Shown here in pieces: positions 1-5,820 of a stretch of 21,269 nucleotides of DNA. Source of the DNA: Nitrospinota bacterium. Lineage in GTDB: Bacteria > Nitrospinota > Nitrospinia > UBA9942. The position numbers and the translations under genes are program-made. The first letter of the stretch is position 1. Each line of letters starts with the position of its first letter. The DNA is taken from NCBI GenBank assembly GCA_016200365.1, contig JACQEW010000189.1, forward strand, positions 1-21,269. The letters are read 5' to 3'. Below the pieces are notes generated by a model. The model was not told the origin of the DNA, ran no database searches, and was given only the letters and a program-made list of their open reading frames with translations.

Positions 1-177
1 AAGGATGCACATAAGAAGGATGCACATAAGAAGGATGCACATAAGAAGGATGCACATAAGAAGGATGCACATAAGAAGGATGCACATAAGAAGGATGCAC
101 ATAAGAAGGATGCACATAAGAAGGATACACATAAGAAGGATACACATAAGAAGGATACACATAAGAAGGATACACAT
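1..177 (+). repeat. 15-bp tandem repeat array, about 11.8 copies
   Basis: Eleven complete copies and one partial copy (166-177) of a 15-bp unit, AAGGATGCACATAAG, run from the window edge and may continue to the left. Copies 1-8 carry GATGCAC and copies 9-12 carry GATACAC, so the array is two homogeneous blocks differing by one G/A change. That pattern is expected from recent expansion by slippage or unequal exchange. There are no spacers, so it is not CRISPR. In frame 1 it encodes a Lys-Asp-Ala/Thr-His-Lys pentapeptide repeat that joins the following reading frame without a stop. Confidence 0.95.
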
Positions 178-537
178 CTCTCTCCTCTCTCTCCCATAAA
201 TAAAAATTTGAGAGAGAACATTTTAAAGAGAATAAAAAAATACTTCCCCGATACGAACTTCCCTGAAGACATGCCAACCGAAAAATTGGATTACCTGCTT
301 TTTAAGATCGAGGAAGGCAAAATCAATCCTGAGAGAATCAAAATCCCAACTGCGTACTGTAACGCAATTTCAATCACGGAAGAATTCCCGGACTTCCGGG
401 AAAGGGAGCGGCAGAAGGCAGAAATCGAAAATGCAAAAAGGGAAAAGGAAAAAATAGAGAAAGAGGAAAGGGAGAATATTGATTGGGAGGAGAACCTAAG
501 AAGTTGCAGGAAACTACAGCAAGAACTTTCTAATTAA
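1..537 (+). CDS. Left-truncated protein with KDAHK repeats and charged C-terminus; possible replication-type protein
   Basis: Frame 1 is open from the window edge to a TAA at 535-537, so the start is outside the window. It begins with 11 to 12 copies of a KD(A/T)HK pentapeptide, passes through a Ser/Pro/Leu linker and continues into about 110 residues of unique sequence ending in a Lys/Glu-rich probable coiled coil. The only internal candidate start is a TTG at 208 with no Shine-Dalgarno sequence, which favours read-through from the repeats. The segment KIPTAYCNAIS followed by a charged helix faintly recalls the tail of plasmid or phage replication initiators, but I do not recognise the family. 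It overlaps the convergent DUF1640-like gene by 8 bp. Confidence 0.5.
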   Translation, partial: KDAHKKDAHKKDAHKKDAHKKDAHKKDAHKKDAHKKDAHKKDTHKKDTHKKDTHKKDTHLSPLSPINKNLRENILKRIKKYFPDTNFPEDMPTEKLDYLLFKIEEGKINPERIKIPTAYCNAISITEEFPDFRERERQKAEIENAKREKEKIEKEERENIDWEENLRSCRKLQQELSN

Positions 538-781
538 TAATGATAAATGCTTTTATAACGAGAGATATGACACCAGCAAGCATAATACCAACCATCCATT
601 TGAGGAGTTTTAATTCTGAACGAATCTCTGCAATTTCTAATTTCAGAGAGGCAATGTCTTCTTTGGTTGCAAGTCCTCTTTGTGCCTCCTGTTCAAATTT
701 TCCAAGCACAGCTACGAGGGCATCGGTTGCATCATCACCTAATTTTTCTCTTAATGGCTTTGGAATAGCTATAACACTCAT
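530..781 (-). CDS. DUF1640-like coiled-coil membrane protein
   Basis: This 83-residue protein starts with a segment of the type REKLGDDATDALVAVL, continues with a predicted coiled coil (about residues 40-60, ATKEDIASLKLEIAEIRSEL) and ends with one transmembrane helix (about 62-82). That layout matches bacterial DUF1640/CCDC90-like proteins, small membrane-anchored coiled coils of unknown role often found near mobile or toxin-related genes. It is the only reverse-strand gene in the element part. No strong Shine-Dalgarno sequence precedes the ATG at 781. It ends with TAG immediately after the membrane helix, the normal place for this family, so here TAG behaves as a genuine stop. That matters for the amber codons farther right. 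Confidence 0.75.
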   Translation of the reverse strand: MSVIAIPKPLREKLGDDATDALVAVLGKFEQEAQRGLATKEDIASLKLEIAEIRSELKLLKWMVGIMLAGVISLVIKAFIIIN

Positions 782-807
782 ATCTATAAAATACTACATG
801 GGTTTTT

Positions 808-841
808 GGTTGTCAACCGTTACTTAAACCGTTACTTAAAC
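808..841 (+). promoter_or_regulatory. Probable promoter and operator with two 12-bp direct repeats
   Basis: An 11-bp perfect palindrome GGTTGTCAACC (808-818) is followed by two adjacent copies of AACCGTTACTTA (815-826 and 827-838). A plausible -35 TTGTCA (810-815) and a weak -10 TACTTA (833-838), spaced 17 bp, overlap these repeats. A protein binding the repeats would therefore cover the promoter. The gene just downstream encodes a small helix-turn-helix protein, the obvious candidate for autoregulation. The promoter assignment is inferred from spacing and partial consensus only. Confidence 0.45.
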
Positions 842-867
842 ATTTTTTTAGAAAGGAGGTGATACAT

Positions 868-1158
868 ATGGAAAAGCTCATGACAATTAGCGATGTTGCT
901 GAGCTTCTTAATATGCGGAGGGGGCAAATCTACCAGCTTACTTTCAAGAAGCGAATACCTTACTTAAAAAAAATCGGCGGGCTTAGATTTAGAAGAAGTG
1001 ACATCGAAAAATGGCTCGATTCTAACACTATTCAGTCACAACCTCAGATGCAACGAGCTGCAACTGGCAAGAAGCGAGGCAGGCCAAGGGGAAATTCTTT
1101 GTCTACTGAGAGAGTAGACAGGATGGTTGAGGCGGCGAAGGATGCCGTCTTATTCTGA
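868..1158 (+). CDS. MerR/excisionase-like helix-turn-helix regulator with AT-hook-like tail
   Basis: This 96-residue protein has an N-terminal HTH_17-type winged helix: TISDVAELLNMRRGQIYQLTF, then IPYLKKIGGLRFRRSDIEKWL (about residues 6-50). That is the signature of small MerR/excisionase-like DNA-binding proteins. The basic tail carries GKKRGRPRG (67-75), which resembles an AT-hook. The ATG at 868 is chosen because AAGGAGGTGAT (853-863), an almost full anti-16S match, sits 8 bases upstream; an in-frame GTG at 859 lies inside that site. In mobile elements such proteins act as recombination directionality factors or control the transfer operon. The 12-bp repeats just upstream make autoregulation likely. 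It heads the small-gene cluster leading to the relaxase. Confidence 0.8.
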   Translation: MEKLMTISDVAELLNMRRGQIYQLTFKKRIPYLKKIGGLRFRRSDIEKWLDSNTIQSQPQMQRAATGKKRGRPRGNSLSTERVDRMVEAAKDAVLF

Positions 1159-1182
1159 TTTTTTTTAAGGAGGTGAGTAAAA

Positions 1183-1332
1183 ATGTTTAAGAATTTCTAT
1201 GATTGGTTTCGTAAGACTTATTATTTAATTCATACCGACCCCAGCCTTAAAGAAGAAAAACAAAAAGTGTTTTACTTTTTCGGGGCCTATGTTTTTCTTG
1301 TGGCGTTTATGTTCACCAGTGTTATTTTTTAA
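1183..1332 (+). CDS. 49-residue single-pass membrane protein
   Basis: An AAGGAGGTGAG site (1168-1178) lies just before the ATG at 1183, and the frame stays open for 49 codons to TAA at 1330-1332. The product has a short aromatic and basic N-terminus (FKNFYDWFRKTYYLI), a charged hinge (LKEEKQK) and one hydrophobic helix (about residues 29-49) running to the C-terminus. I recognise no family. The near-ideal ribosome binding site and tight packing between the regulator and the next small gene are the main evidence that it is real. Its place ahead of the relaxase suggests a small membrane component or entry-exclusion-like peptide of the transfer region, which is inference. Confidence 0.7.
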   Translation: MFKNFYDWFRKTYYLIHTDPSLKEEKQKVFYFFGAYVFLVAFMFTSVIF

Positions 1333-1353
1333 TGATTGATATGGAGGTGTGAT

Positions 1354-1563
1354 ATGGCAAAGAAAGATGAAGCAATAATACCAATTCAAAAATTTTTTGA
1401 TGAACATCATCCTGAAATAGGAAAAATAGAAATTAATGACCCAGATATTAAAATATATTTGCTGGAGTTTTTGAAGGCTAAACGTGACCTTGAAAAAGCT
1501 CTTGACTATCTTAGGGTTGGTAAAAGTGTCCGCCTGGCGGACAGAGGAAAAGGGTTAAGGTGA
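1354..1563 (+). CDS. Small hypothetical protein, 69 residues
   Basis: ATG at 1354 is preceded by GGAGGTG (1343-1349), a good ribosome binding site. An upstream in-frame TTG at 1336 is less likely because it lies ahead of that site. The protein is soluble and charged, with a predicted helical middle (LLEFLKAKRDLEKALDYLRV). The C-terminal residues SVRLADR are encoded by a 17-bp palindrome (1527-1543), so the tail may have been altered by a palindrome insertion. No known family is recognised. It sits in the same-strand cluster between the small membrane protein and the Cys-rich protein, with short gaps, so it is probably co-transcribed with the relaxase. Confidence 0.65.
   Translation: MAKKDEAIIPIQKFFDEHHPEIGKIEINDPDIKIYLLEFLKAKRDLEKALDYLRVGKSVRLADRGKGLR
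1527..1543. repeat. 17-bp GC-rich perfect palindrome inside a gene
   Basis: TGTCCGCC-T-GGCGGACA has two perfect 8-bp arms around a single T. It is much more GC-rich than its surroundings and lies in the coding sequence of the 69-residue protein, where it encodes VRLADR. I see no second copy in the window. Short GC-rich palindromes of this sort are often dispersed repeats, but a copy count needs the whole genome. Confidence 0.85.
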
Positions 1564-1566
1564 TTT

Positions 1567-1716
1567 ATGAACGGAATTAAAGCTTGTGGCGGAAAAGAAT
1601 TAAAACAGCATCAAGAAGGGAAAAGGCTTACCTATAAACAGGCTCTACATGCCAAGTGTTATGACTGTATGGGTGTTTATGTAGATGGCAGGGCTGATTG
1701 TGGTGTTAAACGATAA
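1567..1716 (+). CDS. 49-residue Cys-rich protein, possibly truncated at the C-terminus
   Basis: ATG at 1567 follows the TGA of the previous gene by 3 bases, and the frame runs 49 codons to TAA at 1714-1716. The product has an early Cys (C7) and a C-terminal cluster CYDCMGVYVDGRADCG (Cys 31, 34 and 45), a likely metal-binding knuckle. From memory, similar phage and plasmid proteins continue after this cluster with another Cys-Pro-Leu-Tyr-type segment, which is missing here, so the protein may be shortened. There is no strong ribosome binding site; translational coupling to the upstream gene is likely. Its end lies 25 bases before the chosen relaxase start. Confidence 0.6.
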   Translation: MNGIKACGGKELKQHQEGKRLTYKQALHAKCYDCMGVYVDGRADCGVKR

Positions 1717-1741
1717 ATTTGAGGTTGTGGTTAAGGATATT

Positions 1742-4711
1742 ATGGTTAGTGTAACGAATGTATCGGTAGAGCAGGCGGGGACTTACTACAGCAAGGATTC
1801 TTACTACACACAGGAGCAAGGCGAGTGGCAGGGGAGAGGAGCTGAAGCCATGGGGCTTTCTGGTGAGATTAAAAAAGAGGATTTTTTGAATCTCATCGAG
1901 GGGAAGAATCCACAGGGGAATGAGCTGGTGGCTGCTAATTCGCAGGGCGAGCATCGAGCCGGTGTTGACCTGACATATTCTGCAGCCAAGACTGTAAGTA
2001 TTGCCTACGAAGTCTTAGGGGATGAAAGAGTCAAGGAGGCTCATGATAAGGCTGTGCAAAAAACTATTTCGTATGTGGAGAAACATTTTTCTCAATGCAG
2101 AGTTACTGAAGACAAGATTACCGAGAGGATAGATACCGGCAATCTTATTATTGCAAAGTTTGAGCATGAGACCAGTAGAGAGCTTGACCCGCAGTTCCAT
2201 GTTCATTGTGTTGTAATGAATATGACACAGCGTGAAGATGGGGAGTGGAGGGCGCTGAGTAATGAAAAACTTTTTGAGAATAAAATATTCATGGGGCAGA
2301 TGTATCGGAATGAGTTGGCTGCCAGTCTTAGAGAGTTAGGGTATTCAATCCAGAGCGATGAGAAAGGGTTGTTTGAGATTCGGGGGATTGATGAAAAACT
2401 TGTAGATGCCTTCTCTCGAAGAAGTGAGCAGATAGAAGCGAAAGTCAAAGAGCTTAAAGAGAGCGGACAATATCTGAGTGCAAGCGAATCGAGATTGAGA
2501 GAGATAGCAACTCTCGGGTCCCGAGTTGCAAAGAAGGATGTGGATATGGAGGTAGTGAGAGAAACCTGGCAGGAGAGAATTAAAGACTTAGGATATACGA
2601 AAGAAAAAATTCTTGAGAGTGTCCAGGAGGCTGCCAAACAAATACAAGAGGCACAGAAGGACCAGATAAAGCTCAATGAATATGATTACATCAATCTCTC
2701 TTTGAAAGTCATTACAGAACAGGAATCTGTTTTTAAGAAAGAGGAAGTCTTAAAGATTGCAGGCAGGCTCTCTGTGGGTGAGCAAAGGATAGAGAATCTT
2801 GAGAAAGCTTTTCATGAGTTAAATGGCGATAGAGAGATTATTCGATTAGGGAAAGATCGGGAGGAAAATGAAGTTTATACAACTAAGGAGATGCAGAAGA
2901 TTGAAAAGGAGATTATTGAAAAAGTTAAAGAGGGACAGAATAGCGTCGAGGTCATTCTGTCTAAGGAAGAGAAAATTATTTCTGAAAAATATTCAAGTCT
3001 TACCCAAGACCAGAAGGGTGCAGTAGAGCATATTCTTACAAGTTCCGATAGGGTTATTGGTGTTCAGGGGGATGCAGGGACAGGTAAGACTGCAATGCTT
3101 AATGTGGTGAGAGAGGAGATGCAAGATAAGGGTTATGAAGTCGTAGGACTTGCTAAGACCGGCAAGGCAGCAGAGGAGTTGTATAAGGGTGCAGGGATTC
3201 AGAGCCAGACTATTGATTCTTTCTTGCAGAGAGGAGTTAAGAGTCAGGAGTCGGGAGCAGTTTTTGTCATTGATGAGTCCTCGATGGTTGTGTCAAGGCA
3301 AATGTATGAGCTGCTGAGTAGAGCCGAGAGTCAGAATGCAAGGGTGGTGCTGGCAGGAGATACTAAACAATTGCAGAGTATCGAGGCAGGAAATATTTTT
3401 CAGAAATTGCAGGAATCCGGAGCCATGAAGACCGTGGAGATGAAGGAAGTTTTAAGGCAGAAGACAGAGGAGTATAAAGACATAGTGAAGGCAGTATCGG
3501 AGAAAGAAATTGATACTGCCTTTGAGAAACTTGAGGCAGGGAAAAAGATAGAGGAGATAGGTAATCGTGAAGATAGAATTACCGCAATTATAAAAGATTA
3601 TACCGGTAGAAAAGATTATAAAGACACCCTTGTGGTAACTGGACTCAATAAAGATAGAAATGAGATTAATTCTTCTATTCGTGAGGAGCTAAAGACTCAA
3701 GGAAAACTACAGGGAGAGGAGTATTCTTTTACTGTCCGGGAGAGTAAAGGATTGAGTCCTGTAGAAAAACATTTTGCTCAAAGTTATTCAACTGGTGAGA
3801 TAGTTTCTGTGAGCAAAGCCGGTGCAGGGGGAATGAGGGCAGGAGTTGAGGCAAGGATAACTGAAATCAACCAAGGGGAACATAGAATTAAGGTCAAAAA
3901 TGCAAAGGGAGAGATTAGAGATATTGACCTCAAAAAAGATGGAGATAAAATCAATGCCTATACAGAAAAAGAACAAAGTTTCTGTAAGGGGGATAAGATT
4001 GTTTTTTTGAAAAATGATGACAAGATAGGAGTAAAAAATGGAACTACTGGTATCGTAAAGAATGTTGATGACACAAGCATGACTGTAAGGTGCGGTAAAG
4101 AACAAATCTCCTTCGACCTAAAGATTTATAACTACATTGACCACGGATATGCGGTTACGGATTATAAGAGTCAGGGACAGACATCAAAAGAGGTAATCTT
4201 TAATGCCGATACCTCAAAGGAAAATTCTTTCAACTCTTTTTATGTGGCTATGACCAGAGGTAAAGAGGATGTGAGAGTCTATACGGATTCAAAAGAAAAT
4301 CTCAAAGAGCAAGTCAAAGAAGAACAAATCAAGACCTCTACCCTTGACCACGATAAAGAATTTCAAACCGATAAGCTATCACACCAAATCAATAAAATTG
4401 CAGACGAGTATAGCAAGGCATCCGAGAGGGTGGATGAGATAGGAGAAAGACTTGAAAAGGGAGATGAGAATCTAACAGAGAAAGAAATAAAAGATACTAT
4501 CGGCAGCCTTGAAAAAGCATCAAAAGAATTTGACAAAATCGGGTCAGAGTTAATAAAAAAAGATAAAGAATTAGAACGAAGGGTTGATAAAACTTATAAC
4601 GAACATTTTAAGTCCGATGAGCAAAAAGAAGACAAGTATTTTAGGCAAGGGGGAGGGCAGGAGCATGATAAGGAAGTGAGCAAGGTAATAGAGAGGGAAA
4701 TAGAGAGATGA
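1742..4711 (+). CDS. traI: MobF (TrwC/TraI-type) conjugative relaxase-helicase
   Basis: This 989-residue protein nicks the transfer origin, becomes covalently attached to the 5' end and unwinds the DNA during transfer. The N-terminal relaxase domain (about 1-300) shows the double tyrosine pairs Y15-Y16 and Y21-Y22, the GEHRAGVDLTYSAAKTVS motif and a metal-binding His triad (H142 in EHETSR; H153 and H155 in QFHVHCVV). A superfamily-1 helicase follows: Walker A GDAGTGKT (443-450), Walker B VIDESSM (509-515), AGDTKQLQS (538-546), then TDYKSQGQ and YVAMTRG near residue 800-840. The tail is a charged coiled coil. ATG 1742 is chosen because the relaxase fold begins at MVSVTNVSV and AAGGA lies just upstream; the frame is open farther upstream to 1685. 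It is intact and contains no in-frame TAG. Confidence 0.95.
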   Translation: MVSVTNVSVEQAGTYYSKDSYYTQEQGEWQGRGAEAMGLSGEIKKEDFLNLIEGKNPQGNELVAANSQGEHRAGVDLTYSAAKTVSIAYEVLGDERVKEAHDKAVQKTISYVEKHFSQCRVTEDKITERIDTGNLIIAKFEHETSRELDPQFHVHCVVMNMTQREDGEWRALSNEKLFENKIFMGQMYRNELAASLRELGYSIQSDEKGLFEIRGIDEKLVDAFSRRSEQIEAKVKELKESGQYLSASESRLREIATLGSRVAKKDVDMEVVRETWQERIKDLGYTKEKILESVQEAAKQIQEAQKDQIKLNEYDYINLSLKVITEQESVFKKEEVLKIAGRLSVGEQRIENLEKAFHELNGDREIIRLGKDREENEVYTTKEMQKIEKEIIEKVKEGQNSVEVILSKEEKIISEKYSSLTQDQKGAVEHILTSSDRVIGVQGDAGTGKTAMLNVVREEMQDKGYEVVGLAKTGKAAEELYKGAGIQSQTIDSFLQRGVKSQESGAVFVIDESSMVVSRQMYELLSRAESQNARVVLAGDTKQLQSIEAGNIFQKLQESGAMKTVEMKEVLRQKTEEYKDIVKAVSEKEIDTAFEKLEAGKKIEEIGNREDRITAIIKDYTGRKDYKDTLVVTGLNKDRNEINSSIREELKTQGKLQGEEYSFTVRESKGLSPVEKHFAQSYSTGEIVSVSKAGAGGMRAGVEARITEINQGEHRIKVKNAKGEIRDIDLKKDGDKINAYTEKEQSFCKGDKIVFLKNDDKIGVKNGTTGIVKNVDDTSMTVRCGKEQISFDLKIYNYIDHGYAVTDYKSQGQTSKEVIFNADTSKENSFNSFYVAMTRGKEDVRVYTDSKENLKEQVKEEQIKTSTLDHDKEFQTDKLSHQINKIADEYSKASERVDEIGERLEKGDENLTEKEIKDTIGSLEKASKEFDKIGSELIKKDKELERRVDKTYNEHFKSDEQKEDKYFRQGGGQEHDKEVSKVIEREIER

Positions 4712-4809
4712 TTTGACTAGAAAAAGCAGGTATCCAAGTATCAATCGAGTCGAGAAAAGGGAAAAGAAGGGCAATTCTGTGAGTCAAAAACTTGAGGGGA
4801 GGTAAAAAA

Positions 4810-5103
4810 ATGAGAGATTCAAAAAGTTTGAGGGAGCAAGCCAAAAAAATAATGGCAGAGGCATCTAAACTCGAGAAGAAAGAAAGGCAGGATAACCTGT
4901 TAAAAGCAGGGCTGCTCTGTAAGGGGTTTTATAAAAAAGATTTTGCTGATTTTAACCCTGAAATCTTTAAGGAAGAAGTCAAAAAAATCTTTGTGAGGGA
5001 TGGCAGCGGAGAGGTAAAGGCTGCAAAAAAGATTATAAGAAAAGCACAAGGTGAATCCCCGCAGCAGGAGGATACCGCACAAAAGAAATCGTGGTTCAAA
5101 TGA
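4810..5103 (+). CDS. Small conjugation accessory protein, TraD (PF06412)-like
   Basis: ATG at 4810 has a strong GGGGAGG site (4796-4802) in front; the in-frame TTG at 4792 lies ahead of that site and is not used. The 97-residue protein is basic and helical: a coiled-coil start (LREQAKKIMAEASKLEKKERQ), a central segment LLKAGLLCKGFYKKDFADFNPEIFKEEVKKIF, and a polar tail ending KKSWFK. The central part, a basic helix then 'LL..GLL..' and 'D.NPE...', recalls the small TraD/relaxosome proteins encoded near relaxases, not the VirD4-type TraD. The match is weak and rests on memory. It directly follows the relaxase, with an 98-bp gap, and precedes the candidate oriT region. Confidence 0.6.
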   Translation: MRDSKSLREQAKKIMAEASKLEKKERQDNLLKAGLLCKGFYKKDFADFNPEIFKEEVKKIFVRDGSGEVKAAKKIIRKAQGESPQQEDTAQKKSWFK

Positions 5104-5435
5104 GAGGTGTCCACTGCTGGCGTTTAGGGGGTAGAGCATAGAGCGGGAGCATGGCAGATACTAAAGCGGTTTTGTAAGACGGGCTTACACAGATTACTCT
5201 CACACCCAACGCAAGCTGGCGTTTGCATTTTGGTATTACGGTATCAGGTAAGTAGTTGTTAATTGGGTGGTTATTGGTATTACCAGCGTAGACACCAAAT
5301 ATTATATAACCGCCTGCTAAGTCAATATTGACAGGGGTTTTGATAGTGTCTACACCTTTTTATAAAAATTGTGTTCACTGTCTACACCTATTGTGGCCAC
5401 TGTCTACACCATAAATTTTATAAGGAGTGATTTAA
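5104..5435. other. Non-coding region with phased repeats; candidate oriT and/or operator
   Basis: No gene is supported in these 332 bases, which lie between two transfer genes. The region holds three direct copies of TGTCTACACC (5347, 5379 and 5401; start-to-start 32 and 22 bp, close to three and two helical turns) and an inverted GTAGACA (5288-5294). It also holds a direct pair GCTGGCGTTT (5116, 5215), a direct pair TGGTATTAC (5231, 5275), the palindrome TGGTATTACCA (5275-5285) and a small AACGC/GCGTT hairpin (5208-5223). This density of repeats beside relaxase and RHH genes is what a transfer origin or relaxosome-binding region looks like. From memory, TGTCTA also occurs at the nic site of R388-type MobF plasmids. 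The nic position is not established. Confidence 0.5.
5347..5410 (+). repeat. Three TGTCTACACC iterons upstream of the RHH gene
   Basis: Perfect 10-bp copies at 5347-5356, 5379-5388 and 5401-5410, the last ending 25 bases before the ATG at 5436. The start-to-start spacings of 32 and 22 bp put all copies on nearly the same face of the helix. The adjacent gene encodes a probable ribbon-helix-helix protein, and such proteins usually bind repeated sites like these in their own promoter or in oriT. Confidence 0.8.
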
Positions 5436-5795
5436 ATGAGTAAGGTTATAAGGGTAAGAGTAAGTGATAAAACTTACGATAAGTTACAAACTTTGAAAGG
5501 AGATAAATTACTATCTTCTTTTCTGAGGGGATTGATTGAGGGAGTTGTTTCAGATGAACATCAGCAGGTCGAAAAAGAAAGTAAAGATTTTATGATACTT
5601 ATACAAAAGTTAGATTCATTTTTAAATAGTCATGGGCAACAAATAATTTCAGATGAGCTGAAAGAACTCAAGAAATTTGTTTGTATTGGAGCCAACAAAA
5701 ATCTATATATTTTGCTGCGGGTTTTGCATGATGGGGATGAGCAAAAGATTAAAGAAGACTACGACAAATTTAAGATAAGACTTCAACAAATTTAA
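5436..5795 (+). CDS. Ribbon-helix-helix-like DNA-binding protein, probable relaxosome accessory factor
   Basis: This 119-residue protein opens with KVIRVRVSDKTYDKLQTL, the beta strand and first helix typical of CopG/MetJ ribbon-helix-helix proteins, followed by a second helix (LLSSFLRGLIEGVV). The rest is helical and probably mediates oligomer formation. Proteins of this build between a relaxase and a coupling protein (TrwA, TraY and MobC types) bind oriT and stimulate nicking, and usually repress their own operon. The TGTCTACACC copies just upstream are the natural targets. AAGGAG (5421-5426) precedes the ATG. The gene ends 25 bases before the coupling protein, consistent with one operon. 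Fold assignment is by pattern only. Confidence 0.65.
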   Translation: MSKVIRVRVSDKTYDKLQTLKGDKLLSSFLRGLIEGVVSDEHQQVEKESKDFMILIQKLDSFLNSHGQQIISDELKELKKFVCIGANKNLYILLRVLHDGDEQKIKEDYDKFKIRLQQI

Positions 5796-5820
5796 GATTA
5801 AAGGTTAAAGGAGGTTTCTT

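Noticed and set aside
1..177. CRISPR array
   Set aside because: Units are directly adjacent with no spacers and the 15-bp period is too short.
5..199. Reading frame of MHIRR repeats on the plus strand
   Set aside because: It is the second open frame of the 15-bp repeat, ends just after the array and has no unique sequence or ribosome binding site.
540..827. Plus-strand frame opposite the DUF1640-like gene
   Set aside because: It is antisense to a recognisable family protein and has no supporting motif.
2203..2676. 157-codon reverse-strand frame inside the relaxase
   Set aside because: It lies opposite conserved relaxase sequence; its Ser/Leu-rich content is typical of an antisense shadow.
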